64,000 nt of DNA, taken from Megalopta genalis (taxonomy: Eukaryota > Arthropoda > Insecta > Hymenoptera > Halictidae). Shown one piece after another: positions 11,690-26,600 of this stretch (positions are counted from its first letter, which is position 1; every line of letters begins with the position of its first letter). The translations under genes were made by a program, and so were the position numbers. Under the pieces are notes generated by a model, which saw only the letters and a list, made by a program, of their open reading frames with translations, was not told the DNA's origin and did no database searches. The DNA is taken from contig NW_027476973.1 of the NCBI RefSeq assembly GCF_051020955.1, forward strand, positions 49,263 to 113,262. Direction: 5' to 3'.

Positions 11690-14600
11690 ATGTGGAAGGT
11701 TCACCTTCAAATCCATGGGCAACAAATGATTTAGCTTCAAACACTTGGGATATAAGTGATATAGCTTGAAATGCAGACGATCAAACGAGTTAGCTTCAAA
11801 ATCCATGCGATAAACTTGATTTAGCTTCAAATCAATGCGAAGTAGAAGGATTAGCTTCAAATCCGTGGAACACAAATGATTTAGCTTCAAATACCTGCGA
11901 TATAAATGATATAGCTTCAAATGCAGGCGAAACAAACGAGTTAGCTTCTAATCCATGCGAAACTCATGATTTAGCTTCAAATCAATGCGATGTAGAAGGT
12001 TTACCTTCAAATCCATGCTTAACAAATAATTTAGCTTCAAACACTTGGGATATAAGTGATATAGCTTCAAATGCAGACGATCAAACGAGTTAGCTTCAAG
12101 TCCACGCGAAACAAGTGATTTAGCTTCAGACACCTGCGATATAAGTGATATAGCTTCAAATGCAGAAGAAACAAACGAGTCATCTTCAAATCCATGCCAT
12201 GCACTTGATTTAGCTGAAAATGAATGAGATGTAGAAGGTTTAGCTTCAAATCTATGCGAAACAAATGATTTAGCAGCAGATACTTGCGATATAAGAGAAA
12301 TAGCTTCAAATGCAGGAGAAACAAATGAGTTAGCTTATAATCCATGCGAAACTCATGATTTAGCTTCAAATCAATGCGATGTAGAAGGTTTACCTTCAAA
12401 TCCATGCTTAACAAATAATTTAGCTTCAAACACTTGGGATATAAGTGATATAGCTTCAAATGCAGACGATCAAACGAGTTAGCTTCAAAATCCATGCGAT
12501 AAACTTGATTTAGCTTCAAATCAATGCGAAGTAGAAGGATTAGCTTCAAATCCATGCAACACAAATGATTTAGCTTCAAATACTTGCGATATAAATGATA
12601 TAGCTTCAAATGCAGGCGAAACAAACGAGTTAGCTTCTAATCCATGCGAAACTCATGATTTAGCTTCAAATCAATGCGATGTAGAAGGTTTACCTTCAAA
12701 TCCATGCTTAACAAATAATTTAGTTTCAAACACTTGGGATATAAGTGATATAGCTTCAAATGCAGACGATCAAACGAGTTAGCTTCAAAATCCATGCGAT
12801 AAACTTGATTTAGCTTCAAATCAATGCGAAGTAGAAGGATTAGCTTCAAATCCATGCAACACAAATGATTTAGCTTCAAATACTTGCGATATAAATGATA
12901 TAGCTTCAAATGCAGGCGAAACAAACGAGTTAGCTTCTAATCCATGCGAAACTCATGATTTAGCTTCAAATCAATGCGATGTAGAAGGTTTACCTTGAAA
13001 TCCATGCTTAACAAATAATTTAGCTTCAAACACTTGGGATATAAGTGATATAGCTTGAAATGCAGACGATCAAACGAGTTAGCTTCAAGTCCACGCGAAA
13101 CAAGTGATTTAGCTTCAGACACTTGCGATATAAGAGATATAGCTTCAAATGCAGAAGAAACAAACGAGTTATCTTCAAATCCATGCCATGCACTTGATTT
13201 AGCTGAAAATGAATGACATGTAGAAGGTTTAGCTTCAAATCTATGCGAAACAAATGATTTAGCATCAGATACTTGCGATATAAGTGATATAGCTTCAAAT
13301 GCAGAAGAAACGAACGAGTTATCTTCTAATCCATGCGAAACTCATGATTTAGCTTCAAATCAATGCGATGTAGAAGGTTTACCTTCAAATCCATGCTTAA
13401 CAAATAATTTAGCTTCAAACACTTGGGATATAAGTGATATAGCTTGAAATGCAGCCGATCAAACGAGTTAGCTTCAAATCTATGCGAAACAAATGATTTA
13501 GCAGCAGATACTTGCGATATAAGTGATATAGCTTCAAATGCAGGCGAAACAAACGAGTTAGCTTCTAATCCATGCGAAACTCATGATTTAGCTTCAAATC
13601 AATGTGATGTAGAAGGTTTACCTTCAAATCCATGCTTAACAAATAATTTAGCTTCAAACACTTGGGATAGAAGTGATATAGCTTGAAATGCAGACGATCA
13701 AACGAGTTAGCTTCAAGTCCACGAGAAACAAATGATTTAGCTTCAGACACTTGCGATATAAGTGATATAGCTTCAAATGCAGAAGAAACAAACGAGTTAT
13801 CTTCTAATCCGTGTGAAACTCATGATTTAGCTTCAAATCAATGCGATGTAGAAGGTTTACCTTGAAATCCATGCTTAACAAATAATTTAGCTTCAAACAC
13901 TTGGGATATAAGTGATATAGCTTGAAATGCAGACGATCAAACGAGTTAGCTTCAAGTCCACGCGAAACAAGTGATTTAGCTTCAGACACTTGCGATATAA
14001 GTGATATAGCTTCAAATGCAGAAGAAACAAACGAGTTATCTTCAAATCCATGCCATGCACTTGATTTAGCTGAAAATGAATGACATGTAGAAGGTTTAGC
14101 TTCAAATCTATGCGAAACAAATGATTTAGCATCAGATACTTGCGATATAAGTGATATAGCTTCAAATGCAGAAGAAACGAACGAGTTATCTTCTAATCCA
14201 TGCGAAACTCATGATTTAGCTTCAAATCAATGCGATGTAGAAGGTTTACCTTCAAATCCATGCTTAACAAATAATTTAGCTTCAAACACTTGGGATATAA
14301 GTGATATAGCTTGAAATGCAGACGATCAAACGAGTTAGCTTCAAGTCCACGAGAAACAAATGATTTAGCTTCAGACACTTGCGATATAAGTGATATAGCT
14401 TCAAATGCAGGAGAAACAAACGAGTTATCTTCTAATCCGTGCGAAACTCATGATTTAGCTTCAAATCAATGCGATGTAGAAGGTTTACCTTGAAATCCAT
14501 GCTTAACAAATAATTTAGCTTCAAACACTTGGGATATAAGTGATATAGCTTGAAATGCAGACGATCAAACGAGTTAGCTTCAAGTCCACGCGAAACAAGT

Positions 14601-14862
14601 GATTTAGCTTCAGACACTTGCGATATAAGTGATATAGCTTCAAATGCAGAAGAAACAAACGAGTTATCTTCAAATCCATGCCATGCACTTGATTTAGCTG
14701 AAAATGAATGACATGTAGAAGGTTTAGCTTCAAATCTATGCGAAACAAATGATTTAGCATCAGATACTTGCGATATAAGTGATATAGCTTCAAATGCAGA
14801 AGAAACGAACGAGTTATCTTCTAATCCATGCGAAACTCATGATTTAGCTTCAAATCAATGCG
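11690..14862. repeat. 3,173-bp tandem segment, copy 2 of 3
   Basis: It begins at GATGTGGAAGG and repeats the whole order of copy 1, including the GCAGCCGATC landmark (13444 onward). It is nearly identical to copy 3; one visible difference is AATACCTGCG near 11,890 against AATACTTGCG at the matching place near 15,063. Such similarity suggests a recent duplication or strong homogenisation. Confidence 0.87.
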
Positions 14863-17800
14863 ATGTGGAAGGTTCACCTTCAAATCCATGGGCAACAAAT
14901 GATTTAGCTTCAAACACTTGGGATATAAGTGATATAGCTTGAAATGCAGACGATCAAACGAGTTAGCTTCAAAATCCATGCGATAAACTTGATTTAGCTT
15001 CAAATCAATGCGAAGTAGAAGGATTAGCTTCAAATCCGTGGAACACAAATGATTTAGCTTCAAATACTTGCGATATAAATGATATAGCTTCAAATGCAGG
15101 CGAAACAAACGAGTTAGCTTCTAATCCATGCGAAACTCATGATTTAGCTTCAAATCAATGCGATGTAGAAGGTTTACCTTCAAATCCATGCTTAACAAAT
15201 AATTTAGCTTCAAACACTTGGGATATAAGTGATATAGCTTCAAATGCAGACGATCAAACGAGTTAGCTTCAAGTCCACGCGAAACAAGTGATTTAGCTTC
15301 AGACACCTGCGATATAAGTGATATAGCTTCAAATGCAGAAGAAACAAACGAGTCATCTTCAAATCCATGCCATGCACTTGATTTAGCTGAAAATGAATGA
15401 GATGTAGAAGGTTTAGCTTCAAATCTATGCGAAACAAATGATTTAGCAGCAGATACTTGCGATATAAGAGAAATAGCTTCAAATGCAGGAGAAACAAATG
15501 AGTTAGCTTATAATCCATGCGAAACTCATGATTTAGCTTCAAATCAATGCGATGTAGAAGGTTTACCTTCAAATCCATGCTTAACAAATAATTTAGCTTC
15601 AAACACTTGGGATATAAGTGATATAGCTTCAAATGCAGACGATCAAACGAGTTAGCTTCAAAATCCATGCGATAAACTTGATTTAGCTTCAAATCAATGC
15701 GAAGTAGAAGGATTAGCTTCAAATCCATGCAACACAAATGATTTAGCTTCAAATACTTGCGATATAAATGATATAGCTTCAAATGCAGGCGAAACAAACG
15801 AGTTAGCTTCTAATCCATGCGAAACTCATGATTTAGCTTCAAATCAATGCGATGTAGAAGGTTTACCTTCAAATCCATGCTTAACAAATAATTTAGTTTC
15901 AAACACTTGGGATATAAGTGATATAGCTTCAAATGCAGACGATCAAACGAGTTAGCTTCAAAATCCATGCGATAAACTTGATTTAGCTTCAAATCAATGC
16001 GAAGTAGAAGGATTAGCTTCAAATCCATGCAACACAAATGATTTAGCTTCAAATACTTGCGATATAAATGATATAGCTTCAAATGCAGGCGAAACAAACG
16101 AGTTAGCTTCTAATCCATGCGAAACTCATGATTTAGCTTCAAATCAATGCGATGTAGAAGGTTTACCTTGAAATCCATGCTTAACAAATAATTTAGCTTC
16201 AAACACTTGGGATATAAGTGATATAGCTTGAAATGCAGACGATCAAACGAGTTAGCTTCAAGTCCACGCGAAACAAGTGATTTAGCTTCAGACACTTGCG
16301 ATATAAGAGATATAGCTTCAAATGCAGAAGAAACAAACGAGTTATCTTCAAATCCATGCCATGCACTTGATTTAGCTGAAAATGAATGACATGTAGAAGG
16401 TTTAGCTTCAAATCTATGCGAAACAAATGATTTAGCATCAGATACTTGCGATATAAGTGATATAGCTTCAAATGCAGAAGAAACGAACGAGTTATCTTCT
16501 AATCCATGCGAAACTCATGATTTAGCTTCAAATCAATGCGATGTAGAAGGTTTACCTTCAAATCCATGCTTAACAAATAATTTAGCTTCAAACACTTGGG
16601 ATATAAGTGATATAGCTTGAAATGCAGCCGATCAAACGAGTTAGCTTCAAATCTATGCGAAACAAATGATTTAGCAGCAGATACTTGCGATATAAGTGAT
16701 ATAGCTTCAAATGCAGGCGAAACAAACGAGTTAGCTTCTAATCCATGCGAAACTCATGATTTAGCTTCAAATCAATGTGATGTAGAAGGTTTACCTTCAA
16801 ATCCATGCTTAACAAATAATTTAGCTTCAAACACTTGGGATAGAAGTGATATAGCTTGAAATGCAGACGATCAAACGAGTTAGCTTCAAGTCCACGAGAA
16901 ACAAATGATTTAGCTTCAGACACTTGCGATATAAGTGATATAGCTTCAAATGCAGAAGAAACAAACGAGTTATCTTCTAATCCGTGTGAAACTCATGATT
17001 TAGCTTCAAATCAATGCGATGTAGAAGGTTTACCTTGAAATCCATGCTTAACAAATAATTTAGCTTCAAACACTTGGGATATAAGTGATATAGCTTGAAA
17101 TGCAGACGATCAAACGAGTTAGCTTCAAGTCCACGCGAAACAAGTGATTTAGCTTCAGACACTTGCGATATAAGTGATATAGCTTCAAATGCAGAAGAAA
17201 CAAACGAGTTATCTTCAAATCCATGCCATGCACTTGATTTAGCTGAAAATGAATGACATGTAGAAGGTTTAGCTTCAAATCTATGCGAAACAAATGATTT
17301 AGCATCAGATACTTGCGATATAAGTGATATAGCTTCAAATGCAGAAGAAACGAACGAGTTATCTTCTAATCCATGCGAAACTCATGATTTAGCTTCAAAT
17401 CAATGCGATGTAGAAGGTTTACCTTCAAATCCATGCTTAACAAATAATTTAGCTTCAAACACTTGGGATATAAGTGATATAGCTTGAAATGCAGACGATC
17501 AAACGAGTTAGCTTCAAGTCCACGAGAAACAAATGATTTAGCTTCAGACACTTGCGATATAAGTGATATAGCTTCAAATGCAGGAGAAACAAACGAGTTA
17601 TCTTCTAATCCGTGCGAAACTCATGATTTAGCTTCAAATCAATGCGATGTAGAAGGTTTACCTTGAAATCCATGCTTAACAAATAATTTAGCTTCAAACA
17701 CTTGGGATATAAGTGATATAGCTTGAAATGCAGACGATCAAACGAGTTAGCTTCAAGTCCACGCGAAACAAGTGATTTAGCTTCAGACACTTGCGATATA

Positions 17801-18035
17801 AGTGATATAGCTTCAAATGCAGAAGAAACAAACGAGTTATCTTCAAATCCATGCCATGCACTTGATTTAGCTGAAAATGAATGACATGTAGAAGGTTTAG
17901 CTTCAAATCTATGCGAAACAAATGATTTAGCATCAGATACTTGCGATATAAGTGATATAGCTTCAAATGCAGAAGAAACGAACGAGTTATCTTCTAATCC
18001 ATGCGAAACTCATGATTTAGCTTCAAATCAATGCG
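14863..18035. repeat. 3,173-bp tandem segment, copy 3 of 3
   Basis: It matches copy 2 at +3,173 (15121, 15240, 15810, 16110, 16617, 16977, 17366). At the far edge the next monomer reads GATGTAGAAGG instead of GATGTGGAAGG, so the tandem series stops here and the sequence continues as 628-bp units. Confidence 0.85.
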
Positions 18036-18860
18036 ATGTAGAAGGTTTACCTTCAAATCCATGCTTAACAAATAATTTAGCTTCAAACACTTGGGATATA
18101 AGTGATATAGCTTGAAATGCAGACGATCAAACGAGTTAGCTTCAAGTCCACGAGAAACAAATGATTTAGCTTCAGACACTTGCGATATAAGTGATATAGC
18201 TTCAAATGCAGGAGAAACAAACGAGTTATCTTCTAATCCGTGCGAAACTCATGATTTAGCTTCAAATCAATGCGATGTAGAAGGTTTACCTTGAAATCCA
18301 TGCTTAACAAATAATTTAGCTTCAAACACTTGGGATATAAGTGATATAGCTTGAAATGCAGACGATCAAACGAGTTAGCTTCAAGTCCACGCGAAACAAG
18401 TGATTTAGCTTCAGACACTTGCGATATAAGTGATATAGCTTCAAATGCAGAAGAAACAAACGAGTTATCTTCAAATCCATGCCATGCACTTGATTTAGCT
18501 GAAAATGAATGACATGTAGAAGGTTTAGCTTCAAAGCTATGCGAAACAAATGATTTAGCATCAGATACTTGCGATATAAGTGATATAGCTTCAAATGCAG
18601 AAGAAACGAACGAGTTATCTTCTAATCCATGCGAAACTCATGATTTAGCTTCAAATCAATGCGATGTAGAAGGTTTACCTTCAAATCCATGCTTAACAAA
18701 TAATTTAGCTTCAAACACTTGGGATATAAGTGATATAGCTTGAAATGCAGACGATCAAACGAGTTAGCTTCAAGTCCACGAGAAACAAATGATTTAGCTT
18801 CAGACACTTGCGATATAAGTGATATAGCTTCAAATGCAGAAGAAACAAACGAGTTATCTT
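16977..18860. repeat. Run of three 628-bp units
   Basis: Landmarks at 16977, 17605, 18233 and 18861 are spaced 628 bp apart, as are 17366, 17994, 18622. The equivalent place in copy 1 has one such step (4912 to 5540), so two units are extra. A substitution, AAAGCTATGCG near 18,533 for AAATCTATGCG, is private to one unit. A single-T deletion near 18,914 (GGTTACCTTG for GGTTTACCTTG) lies just after the run. Confidence 0.87.
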
Positions 18861-21800
18861 CTAATCCGTGCGAAACTCATGATTTAGCTTCAAATCAATG
18901 CGATGTAGAAGGTTACCTTGAAATCCATGCTTAACAAATAATTTAGCTTCAAACACTTGGGATATAAGTGATATAGCTTGAAATGCAGACGATCAAACGA
19001 GTTAGCTTCAAGTCCACGCGAAACAAGTGATTTAGCTTCAGACACTTGCGATATAAGTGATATAGCTTCAAATGCAGAAGAAACAAACGAGTTATCTTCA
19101 AATCCATGCCATGCACTTGATTTAGCTGAAAATGAGTGACATGTAGAAGGTTTAGCTTCAAATCTATGCGAAACAAATGATTTAGCATCAGATACTTGCG
19201 ATATAAGAGATATAGCTTCAAATGCAGGAGAAACAAACGAGTTAGCTTATAATCCATGCGAAACTCATGATTTAGCTTCAAATCAATGCGATGTAGAAGG
19301 TTTACTTCAAATCCATGCTTAACAAATAATTTAGCTTCAAACACTTGGGATATAAGTGATATAGCTTCAAATGCAGACGATCAAACGAGTTAGCTTCAAG
19401 TCCACGAGAAACAAATGATTTAGCTTCAGACACTTGCGATATAAGTAATATAGCTTCAAATGCAGAAGAAACAAACGAGTTATCTTCTAATCCGTGCGAA
19501 ACTCATGATTTAGCTTCAAATCAATGCGATGTAGAAGGTTTACCTTCAAATCCATGCTTAACAAATAATTTAGCTTCAAACACTTGGGATATAAGTGATA
19601 TAGCTTGAAATGCAGACGATCAAACGAGTTAGCTTCAAGTCCACGAGAAACAAGTGATTTAGCTTCAGACACTTGTGATATAAGTGATATAGCTCCAAAT
19701 GCAGAAGAAACAAACGAGTTATCTTCAAATCCATGCCAAGCACTTGATTTAGCTGAAAATCAATGCGATGTAGAAGGTTTAGCTTCAAATCCATGCGAAA
19801 CAAATGATTTAGCATCAGATACTTGCGATATAAGAGATATAGCTTCAAATGCAGGAGAAACAAACGAGTTAGCTTATAATCCATGCGAAACTCATGATTT
19901 AGCTTCAAATCAATGCGATGTAGAAGGTTTACCTTCAAATCCATGCTTAACAAATAATTTAGCTTCAAACACTTGGGATACAAGTGATATAGCTTCAAAT
20001 GCAGACGATCAAACGAGTTAGCTTCAAGTCCACGCGAAACAATTGATTTAGCTTCAGACACCTGCGATATAAGTGATATAGCTTCAAATGCAGAAGAAAC
20101 AAACGAGTCATCTTCAAATCCATGCCATGCACTTGATTTAGCTGAAAATGAATGAGATGTAGAAGGTTTAGCTTCAAATCTATGCGAAACAAATGATTTA
20201 GCAGCAGATACTTGCGATATAAGTGATATAGCTTCAAATGCTGGCGAAACAAACGAGTTAGCTTCTAATCCATGCGAAACTCATGATTTAGCTTCAAATC
20301 AATGTGATGTAGAAGGTTTACCTTCAAATCCATGATCAACAAATAATTTAGCATCAAACACTTGGGATATAAGTGATATAGCTTCAAATGCAGACGATCA
20401 AACGAATTAGCTTCAAAATCCATGCGAGAAACTTGATTTAGCTTCAAATCAATGCGAAGTAGAAGGATTAGCTTCAAATCAATGCGAAGTAGGAGGATTA
20501 GCTTCAAATCCGTGCAACACAAATGATGTAGCTTCAAATACTTGCGATATAAATCATATAGCTTCAAATGCAGGCGAAACAAACGAGTTAGCATCTAATC
20601 CATGCGAAACTCATGATTTAGCTTCAAATCAATGCGATGTAGAAGGTTTACCTTGAAATCCATGCTTAACAAATAATTTAGCTTCAAACACTTGGGATAT
20701 AAGTGATATAGCTTGAAATGCAGACGATCAAACGAGTTAGCTTCAAGTCCACGCGAAACAAGTGATTTAGCTTCAGACACTTGCGATATAAGTGATATAG
20801 CTTCAAATGCAGAAGAAACAAACGAGTTATCTTCAAATCCATGCCATGCACTTGATTTAGCTGAAAATGAATGAGATGTAGAAGGTTTAGCTTCAAATCT
20901 ATGCGAAACAAATGATTTAGCAGCAGATACTTGCGATATAAGTGATATAGCTTCAAATGCAGGCGAAACAATCGAGTTAGCTTCTAATCCATGCGAAACT
21001 CATGATTTAGCTTCAAATCAATGTGATGTAGAAGGTTTACCTTCAAATCCATGATCAACAAATAATTTAGCATCAAACACTTGGGATATAAGTGATATAG
21101 CTTCAAATGCAGACGATCAAACGAATTAGCTTCAAAATCCATGCGAGAAACTTGATTTAGCTTCAAATCAATGCGAAGTAGAAGGATTAGCTTCAAATCA
21201 ATGCGAAGTAGAAGGATTAGCTTCAAATCAATGCGAAGTAGAAGGATTAGCTTCAAATCCGTGCAACACAAATGATGTAGCTTCAAATACTTGCGATATA
21301 AATCATATAGCTTCAAATGCAGGCGAAACAAACGAGTTAGCTTCTAATCCATGCGAAACTCATGATTTAGCTTCAAATCAATGCGATGTAGAAGGTTTAC
21401 CTTCAAATCCATGCTTAACAAATGATTTAGCTTCAAACACTTGGGATATAAGTGACATAGCTTCAAATGCAGACGATCAAACGAGTTAGTTTCATAATCC
21501 ACACGATAAATTTGATTTAGCTTCAAATCAATGCGAAGTAGAAGGATGAGCTTCAAATCCATGCAACACAAATGATTTAGCTTCAAATACTAGCGATATA
21601 AATGATATAGCTTCAAATGCAGGCAAAACAAACGTGTTAGCTTCCAATCCATGCGAAACTCATGATTTAGCTTCAAATCAATGCGATGTAGAAGGTTTAC
21701 CTTCAAATCCATGCTTAACAAATGATTTAGCTTCAAATACTTGGGATATAAATGATATAGCTTCAAATGCAGAAGAAACAAACGAGTAATCTTCAAATCC

Positions 21801-23651
21801 ATGCCATGCACTTGATTTAGATTCAAATCAATGCGATGTGGAAGGTTCACCTTCAAATCCATGGGCAACAAATGATTTAGCTTCAAACACTTGGGATATA
21901 AGTGATATAGCTTGAAATGCAGACGATCAAACGAGTTAGCTTCAAAATCCATGCGATAAACTTGATTTAGCTTCAAATCAATGCGAAGTAGAAGGATTAG
22001 CTTCAAATCCGTGGAACACAAATGATTTAGCGTCAAATACTTGCGATATAAATGATATAGCTTCAAATGCAGGCGAAACAAACGAGTTAGCTTCTAATCC
22101 ATGCGAAACTCATGATTTAGCTTCAAATCAATGCGATGTAGAAGGTTTACCTTCAAATCCATGCTTAACAAATAATTTAGCTTCAAACACTTGGGATATA
22201 AGTGATATAGCTTCAAATGCAGACGATCAAACGAGTTAGCTTCAAGTCCACGCGAAACAAGTGATTTAGCTTCAGACACCTGCGATATAAGTGATATAGC
22301 TTCAAATGCAGAAGAAACAAACGAGTCATCTTCAAATCCATGCCATGCACTTGATTTAACTGAAAATGAATGAGATGTAGAAGGTTTAGCTTCAAATCTA
22401 TGCGAAACAAATGATTTAGCAGCAGATACTTGCGATATAAGAGATATAGCTTCAAATGCAGCAGAAACAAACGAGTTAGCTTATAATCCATGCGAAACTC
22501 ATGATTTAGCTTCAAATCAATGCGATGTAGAAGGTTTACCTTCAAATCCATGCTTAACAAATAATTTAGCTTCAAACACTTGGGATATAAGTGATATAGC
22601 TTCAAATGCAGACGATCAAACGAGTTAGCTTCAAAATCCATGCGATAAACTTGATTTAGCTTCAAATCAATGCGAAGTAGAAGGATTAGCTTCAAATCCA
22701 TGCAACACAAATGATTTAGCTTCAAATACTTGCGATATAAATGATATAGCTCCAAATGCAGGCGAAACAAACGAGTTAGCTTCTAATCCATGCGAAACTC
22801 ATGATTTAGCTTCAAATCAATGCGATGTAGAAGGTTTACCTTCAAATCCATGCTTAACAAATAATTTAGTTTCAAACACTTGGGATATAAGTGATATAGC
22901 TTCAAATGCAGACGATCAAACGAGTTAGCTTCAAAATCCATGCGATAAACTTGATTTAGCTTCAAATCAATGCGAAGTAGAAGGATTAGCTTCAAATCCA
23001 TGCAACACAAATGATTTAGCTTCAAATACTTGCGATATAAATGATATAGCTTCAAATGCAGGCGAAACAAACGAGTTAGCTTCTAATCCATGCGAAACTC
23101 ATGATTTAGCTTCAAATCAATGCGATGTAGAAGGTTTACCTTGAAATCCATGCTTAACAAATAATTTAGCTTCAAACACTTGGGATATAAGTGATATAGC
23201 TTGAAATGCAGACGATCAAACGAGTTAGCTTCAAGTCCACGCGAAACAAGTGATTTAGCTTCAGACACTTGCGATATAAGTGATATAGCTTCAAATGCAG
23301 AAGAAACAAACGAGTTATCTTCAAATCCATGCCATGCACTTGATTTAGCTGAAAATGAATGACATGTAGAAGGTTTAGCTTCAAATCTATGCGAAACAAA
23401 TGATTTAGCATCAGATACTTGCGATATAAGTGATATAGCTTCAAATGCAGAAGAAACGAACGAGTTATCTTCTAATCCATGCGAAACTCATGATTTAGCT
23501 TCAAATCAATGCGATGTAGAAGGTTTACCTTGAAATCCATGCTTAACAAATAATTTAGCTTCAAACACTTGGGATATAAGTGATATAGCTTGAAATGCAG
23601 CCGATCAAACGAGTTAGCTTCAAGTCCACGAGAAACAAATGATTTAGCTTC
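18801..23651. repeat. Family L higher-order repeat, copy 3 (4,851 bp)
   Basis: It matches copy 2 at offset 13,320, then 13,319 after a 1-bp deletion near 19,304 (TTTACTTCAAATCC for TTTACCTTCAAATCC). Landmarks at 19605, 20265, 20595, 20984, 21590, 22094, 22783 and 23083 all agree. The only large difference from copy 1 is one fewer 628-bp unit: 23083 steps once to 23711, where copy 1 steps twice. The length is 5,480-628-1=4,851. A TTA to TAA change at 21,787 breaks the plus frame seen in copies 1 and 2. Confidence 0.87.
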
Positions 23652-26600
23652 AGACACTTGCGATATAAGTGATATAGCTTCAAATGCAGAAGAAACAAAC
23701 GAGTTATCTTCTAATCCGTGCGAAACTCATGATTTAGCTTCAAATCAATGCGATGTAGAAGGTTTACCTTGAAATCCATGCTTAACAAATAATTTAGCTT
23801 CAAACACTTGGGATATAAGTGATATAGCTTGAAATGCAGACGATCAAACGAGTTAGCTTCAAGTCCACGCGAAACAAGTGATTTAGCTTCAGACACTTGC
23901 GATATAAGTGATATAGCTTCAAATGCAGAAGAAACAAACGAGTTATCTTCAAATCCATGCCATGCACTTGATTTAGCTGAAAATGAGTGACATGTAGAAG
24001 GTTTAGCTTCAAATCTATGCGAAACAAATGATTTAGCATCAGATACTTGCGATATAAGAGATATAGCTTCAAATGCAGGAGAAACAAACGAGTTAGCTTA
24101 TAATCCATGCGAAACTCATGATTTAGCTTCAAATCAATGCGATGTAGAAGGTTTACCTTCAAATCCATGCTTAACAAATAATTTAGCTTCAAACACTTGG
24201 GATATAAGTGATATAGCTTCAAATGCAGACGATCAAACGAGTTAGCTTCAAGTCCACGAGAAACAAATGATTTAGCTTCAGACACTTGCGATATAAGTAA
24301 TATAGCTTCAAATGCAGAAGAAACAAACGAGTTATCTTCTAATCCGTGCGAAACTCATGATTTAGCTTCAAATCAATGCGATGTAGAAGGTTTACCTTTA
24401 AATCCATGCTTAACAAATAATTTAGCTTAAAACACTTGGGATATAAGTGATATAGCTTGAAATGCAGACGATCAAACGAGTTAGCTTCAAGTCCACGCGA
24501 AACAAGTGATTTAGCTTCAGACACTTGTGATATAAGTGATATAGCTCCAAATGCAGAAGAAACAAACGAGTTATCTTCAAATCCATGCCAAGCACTTGAT
24601 TTAGCTGAAAATCAATGCGATGTAGAAGGTTTAGCTTCAAATCCATGCGAAACAAATGATTTAGCATCAGATACTTGCGATATAAGAGATATAGCTTCAA
24701 ATGCAGGAGAAACAAACGAGTTATCTTCTAATCCATGCGAAACTCATGATTTAGCTTCAAATCAATGCGATGTAGAAGGTTTACCTTCAAATCCATGCTT
24801 AACAAATAATTTAGCTTCAAACACTTGGGATATAAGTGATATAGCTTCAAATGCAGACGATCAAACGAGTTAGCTTCAAGTCCACGCGAAACAAGTGATT
24901 TAGCTTCAGACACCTGCGATATAAGTGATATAGCTTCAAATGCAGAAGAAACAAACGAGTCATCTTCAAATCCATGCCATGCACTTGATTTAGCTGAAAA
25001 TGAATGAGATGTAGAAGGTTTAGCTTCAAATCTATGCGAAACAAATGATTTAGCAGCAGATACTTGCGATATAAGTGATATAGCTTCAAATGCAGGCGAA
25101 ACAAACGAGTTAGCTTCTAATCCATGCGAAACTCATGATTTAGCTTCAAATCAATGTGATGTAGAAGGTTTACCTTCAAATCCATGATCAACAAATAATT
25201 TAGCATCAAACACTTGGGATATAAGTGATATAGCTTCAAATGCAGACGATCAAACGAATTAGCTTCAAAATCCATGCGAGAAACTTGATTTAGCTTCAAA
25301 TCAATGCGAAGTAGAAGGATTAGCTTCAAATCAATGCGAAGTAGAAGGATTAGCTTCAAATCAATGCGAAGTAGGAGGATTAGCTTCAAATCCGTGCAAC
25401 ACAAATGATGTAGCTTCAAATACTTGCGATATAAATCATATAGCTTCAAATGCAGGCGAAACAAACGAGTTAGCTTCTAATCCATGCGAAACTCATGATT
25501 TAGCTTCAAATCAATGCGATGTAGAAGGTTTACCTTGAAATCCATGCTTAACAAATAATTTAGCTTCAAACACTTGGGATATAAGTGATATAGCTTGAAA
25601 TGCAGACGATCAAACGAGTTAGCTTCAAGTCCACGCGAAACAAGTGATTTAGCTTCAGACACCTGCGATATAAGTGATATAGCTTCAAATGCAGAAGAAA
25701 CAAACGAGTCATCTTCAAATACATGCCATGCACTTGATTTAGCTGAAAATGAATGAGATGTAGAAGGTTTAGCTTCAAATCTATGCGAAACAAATGATTT
25801 AGCAGCAGATACTTGCGATATAAGAGATATAGCTTCAAATGCAGGAGAAACAAACGAGTTAGCTTATAATCCATGCGAAACTCATGATTTAGCTTCAAAT
25901 CAATGCGATGTAGAAGGTTTACCTTCAAATCCATGCTTAACAAATAATTTAGCTTCAAACACTTGGGATATAAGTGATATAGCTTGAAATTCAGACGATC
26001 AAACGAGTTAGCTTCAAGTCCACGAGAAACAAATGATTTAGCATCAGACACTTGCGATATAAGTGATATAGCTTCAAATGCAGAAGAAACAAACGAGTTA
26101 TCTTCTAATCCGTGCGAAACTCATGATTTAGCTTCAAATCAATGCGATGTAGAAGGTTTACCTTGAAATCCATGCTTAACAAATAATTTAGCTTCAAACA
26201 CTTGGGATATAAATGATATAGCTTGAAATGCAGACGATCAAACGAGTTAGCTTCAAGTACACGCGAAACAAGTGATTTAGCTTCAGACACTTGCGATATA
26301 AGTGATATAGCTTCAAATGCAGAAGAAACAAACGAGTTATCTTCAAATCCATGCCATGCACTTGATTTAGCTGAAAATGAATGACATGTAGAAGGTTTAG
26401 CTTCAAATCTATGCGAAACAAATGATTTAGCTTCAGATACTTGCGATATAAGTGATATAGATTCAAATGCAGGCGAAGCAAATGAGTCAGCTTCTAATCC
26501 ATGCGAAACTCATGATTTAGCTGCAAATCAATGTGATGTAGAAGGTTTACCTTCAAATTCATGCTTAACAAATAATTTAGCTTCAAACACTTGGGATATA

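Larger units (their letters stand above)
5481..18800. repeat. Family L higher-order repeat, copy 2, internally expanded (13,320 bp)
   Basis: It starts like copy 1 (5540 matches 60, 6257 matches 777) and stays at offset 5,480 until about 10,305. A 239-bp insertion shifts the offset to 5,719 (10631 matches 4912, 11348 matches 5629). A 3,173-bp segment is then present three times and two extra 628-bp units follow. The sum 5,480+239+2x3,173+2x628 is 13,321. Position 5629 recurs at 18949, an offset of 13,320. The missing base is the 1-bp deletion near 18,914. The match suggests no other net length change. Confidence 0.85.

Noticed and set aside
18905..19310. Two single-base deletions as sequencing errors
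   Set aside because: They may be errors (both are in short homopolymer runs), but they account exactly for the one-base offset changes, so I report them as seen and leave the cause open.
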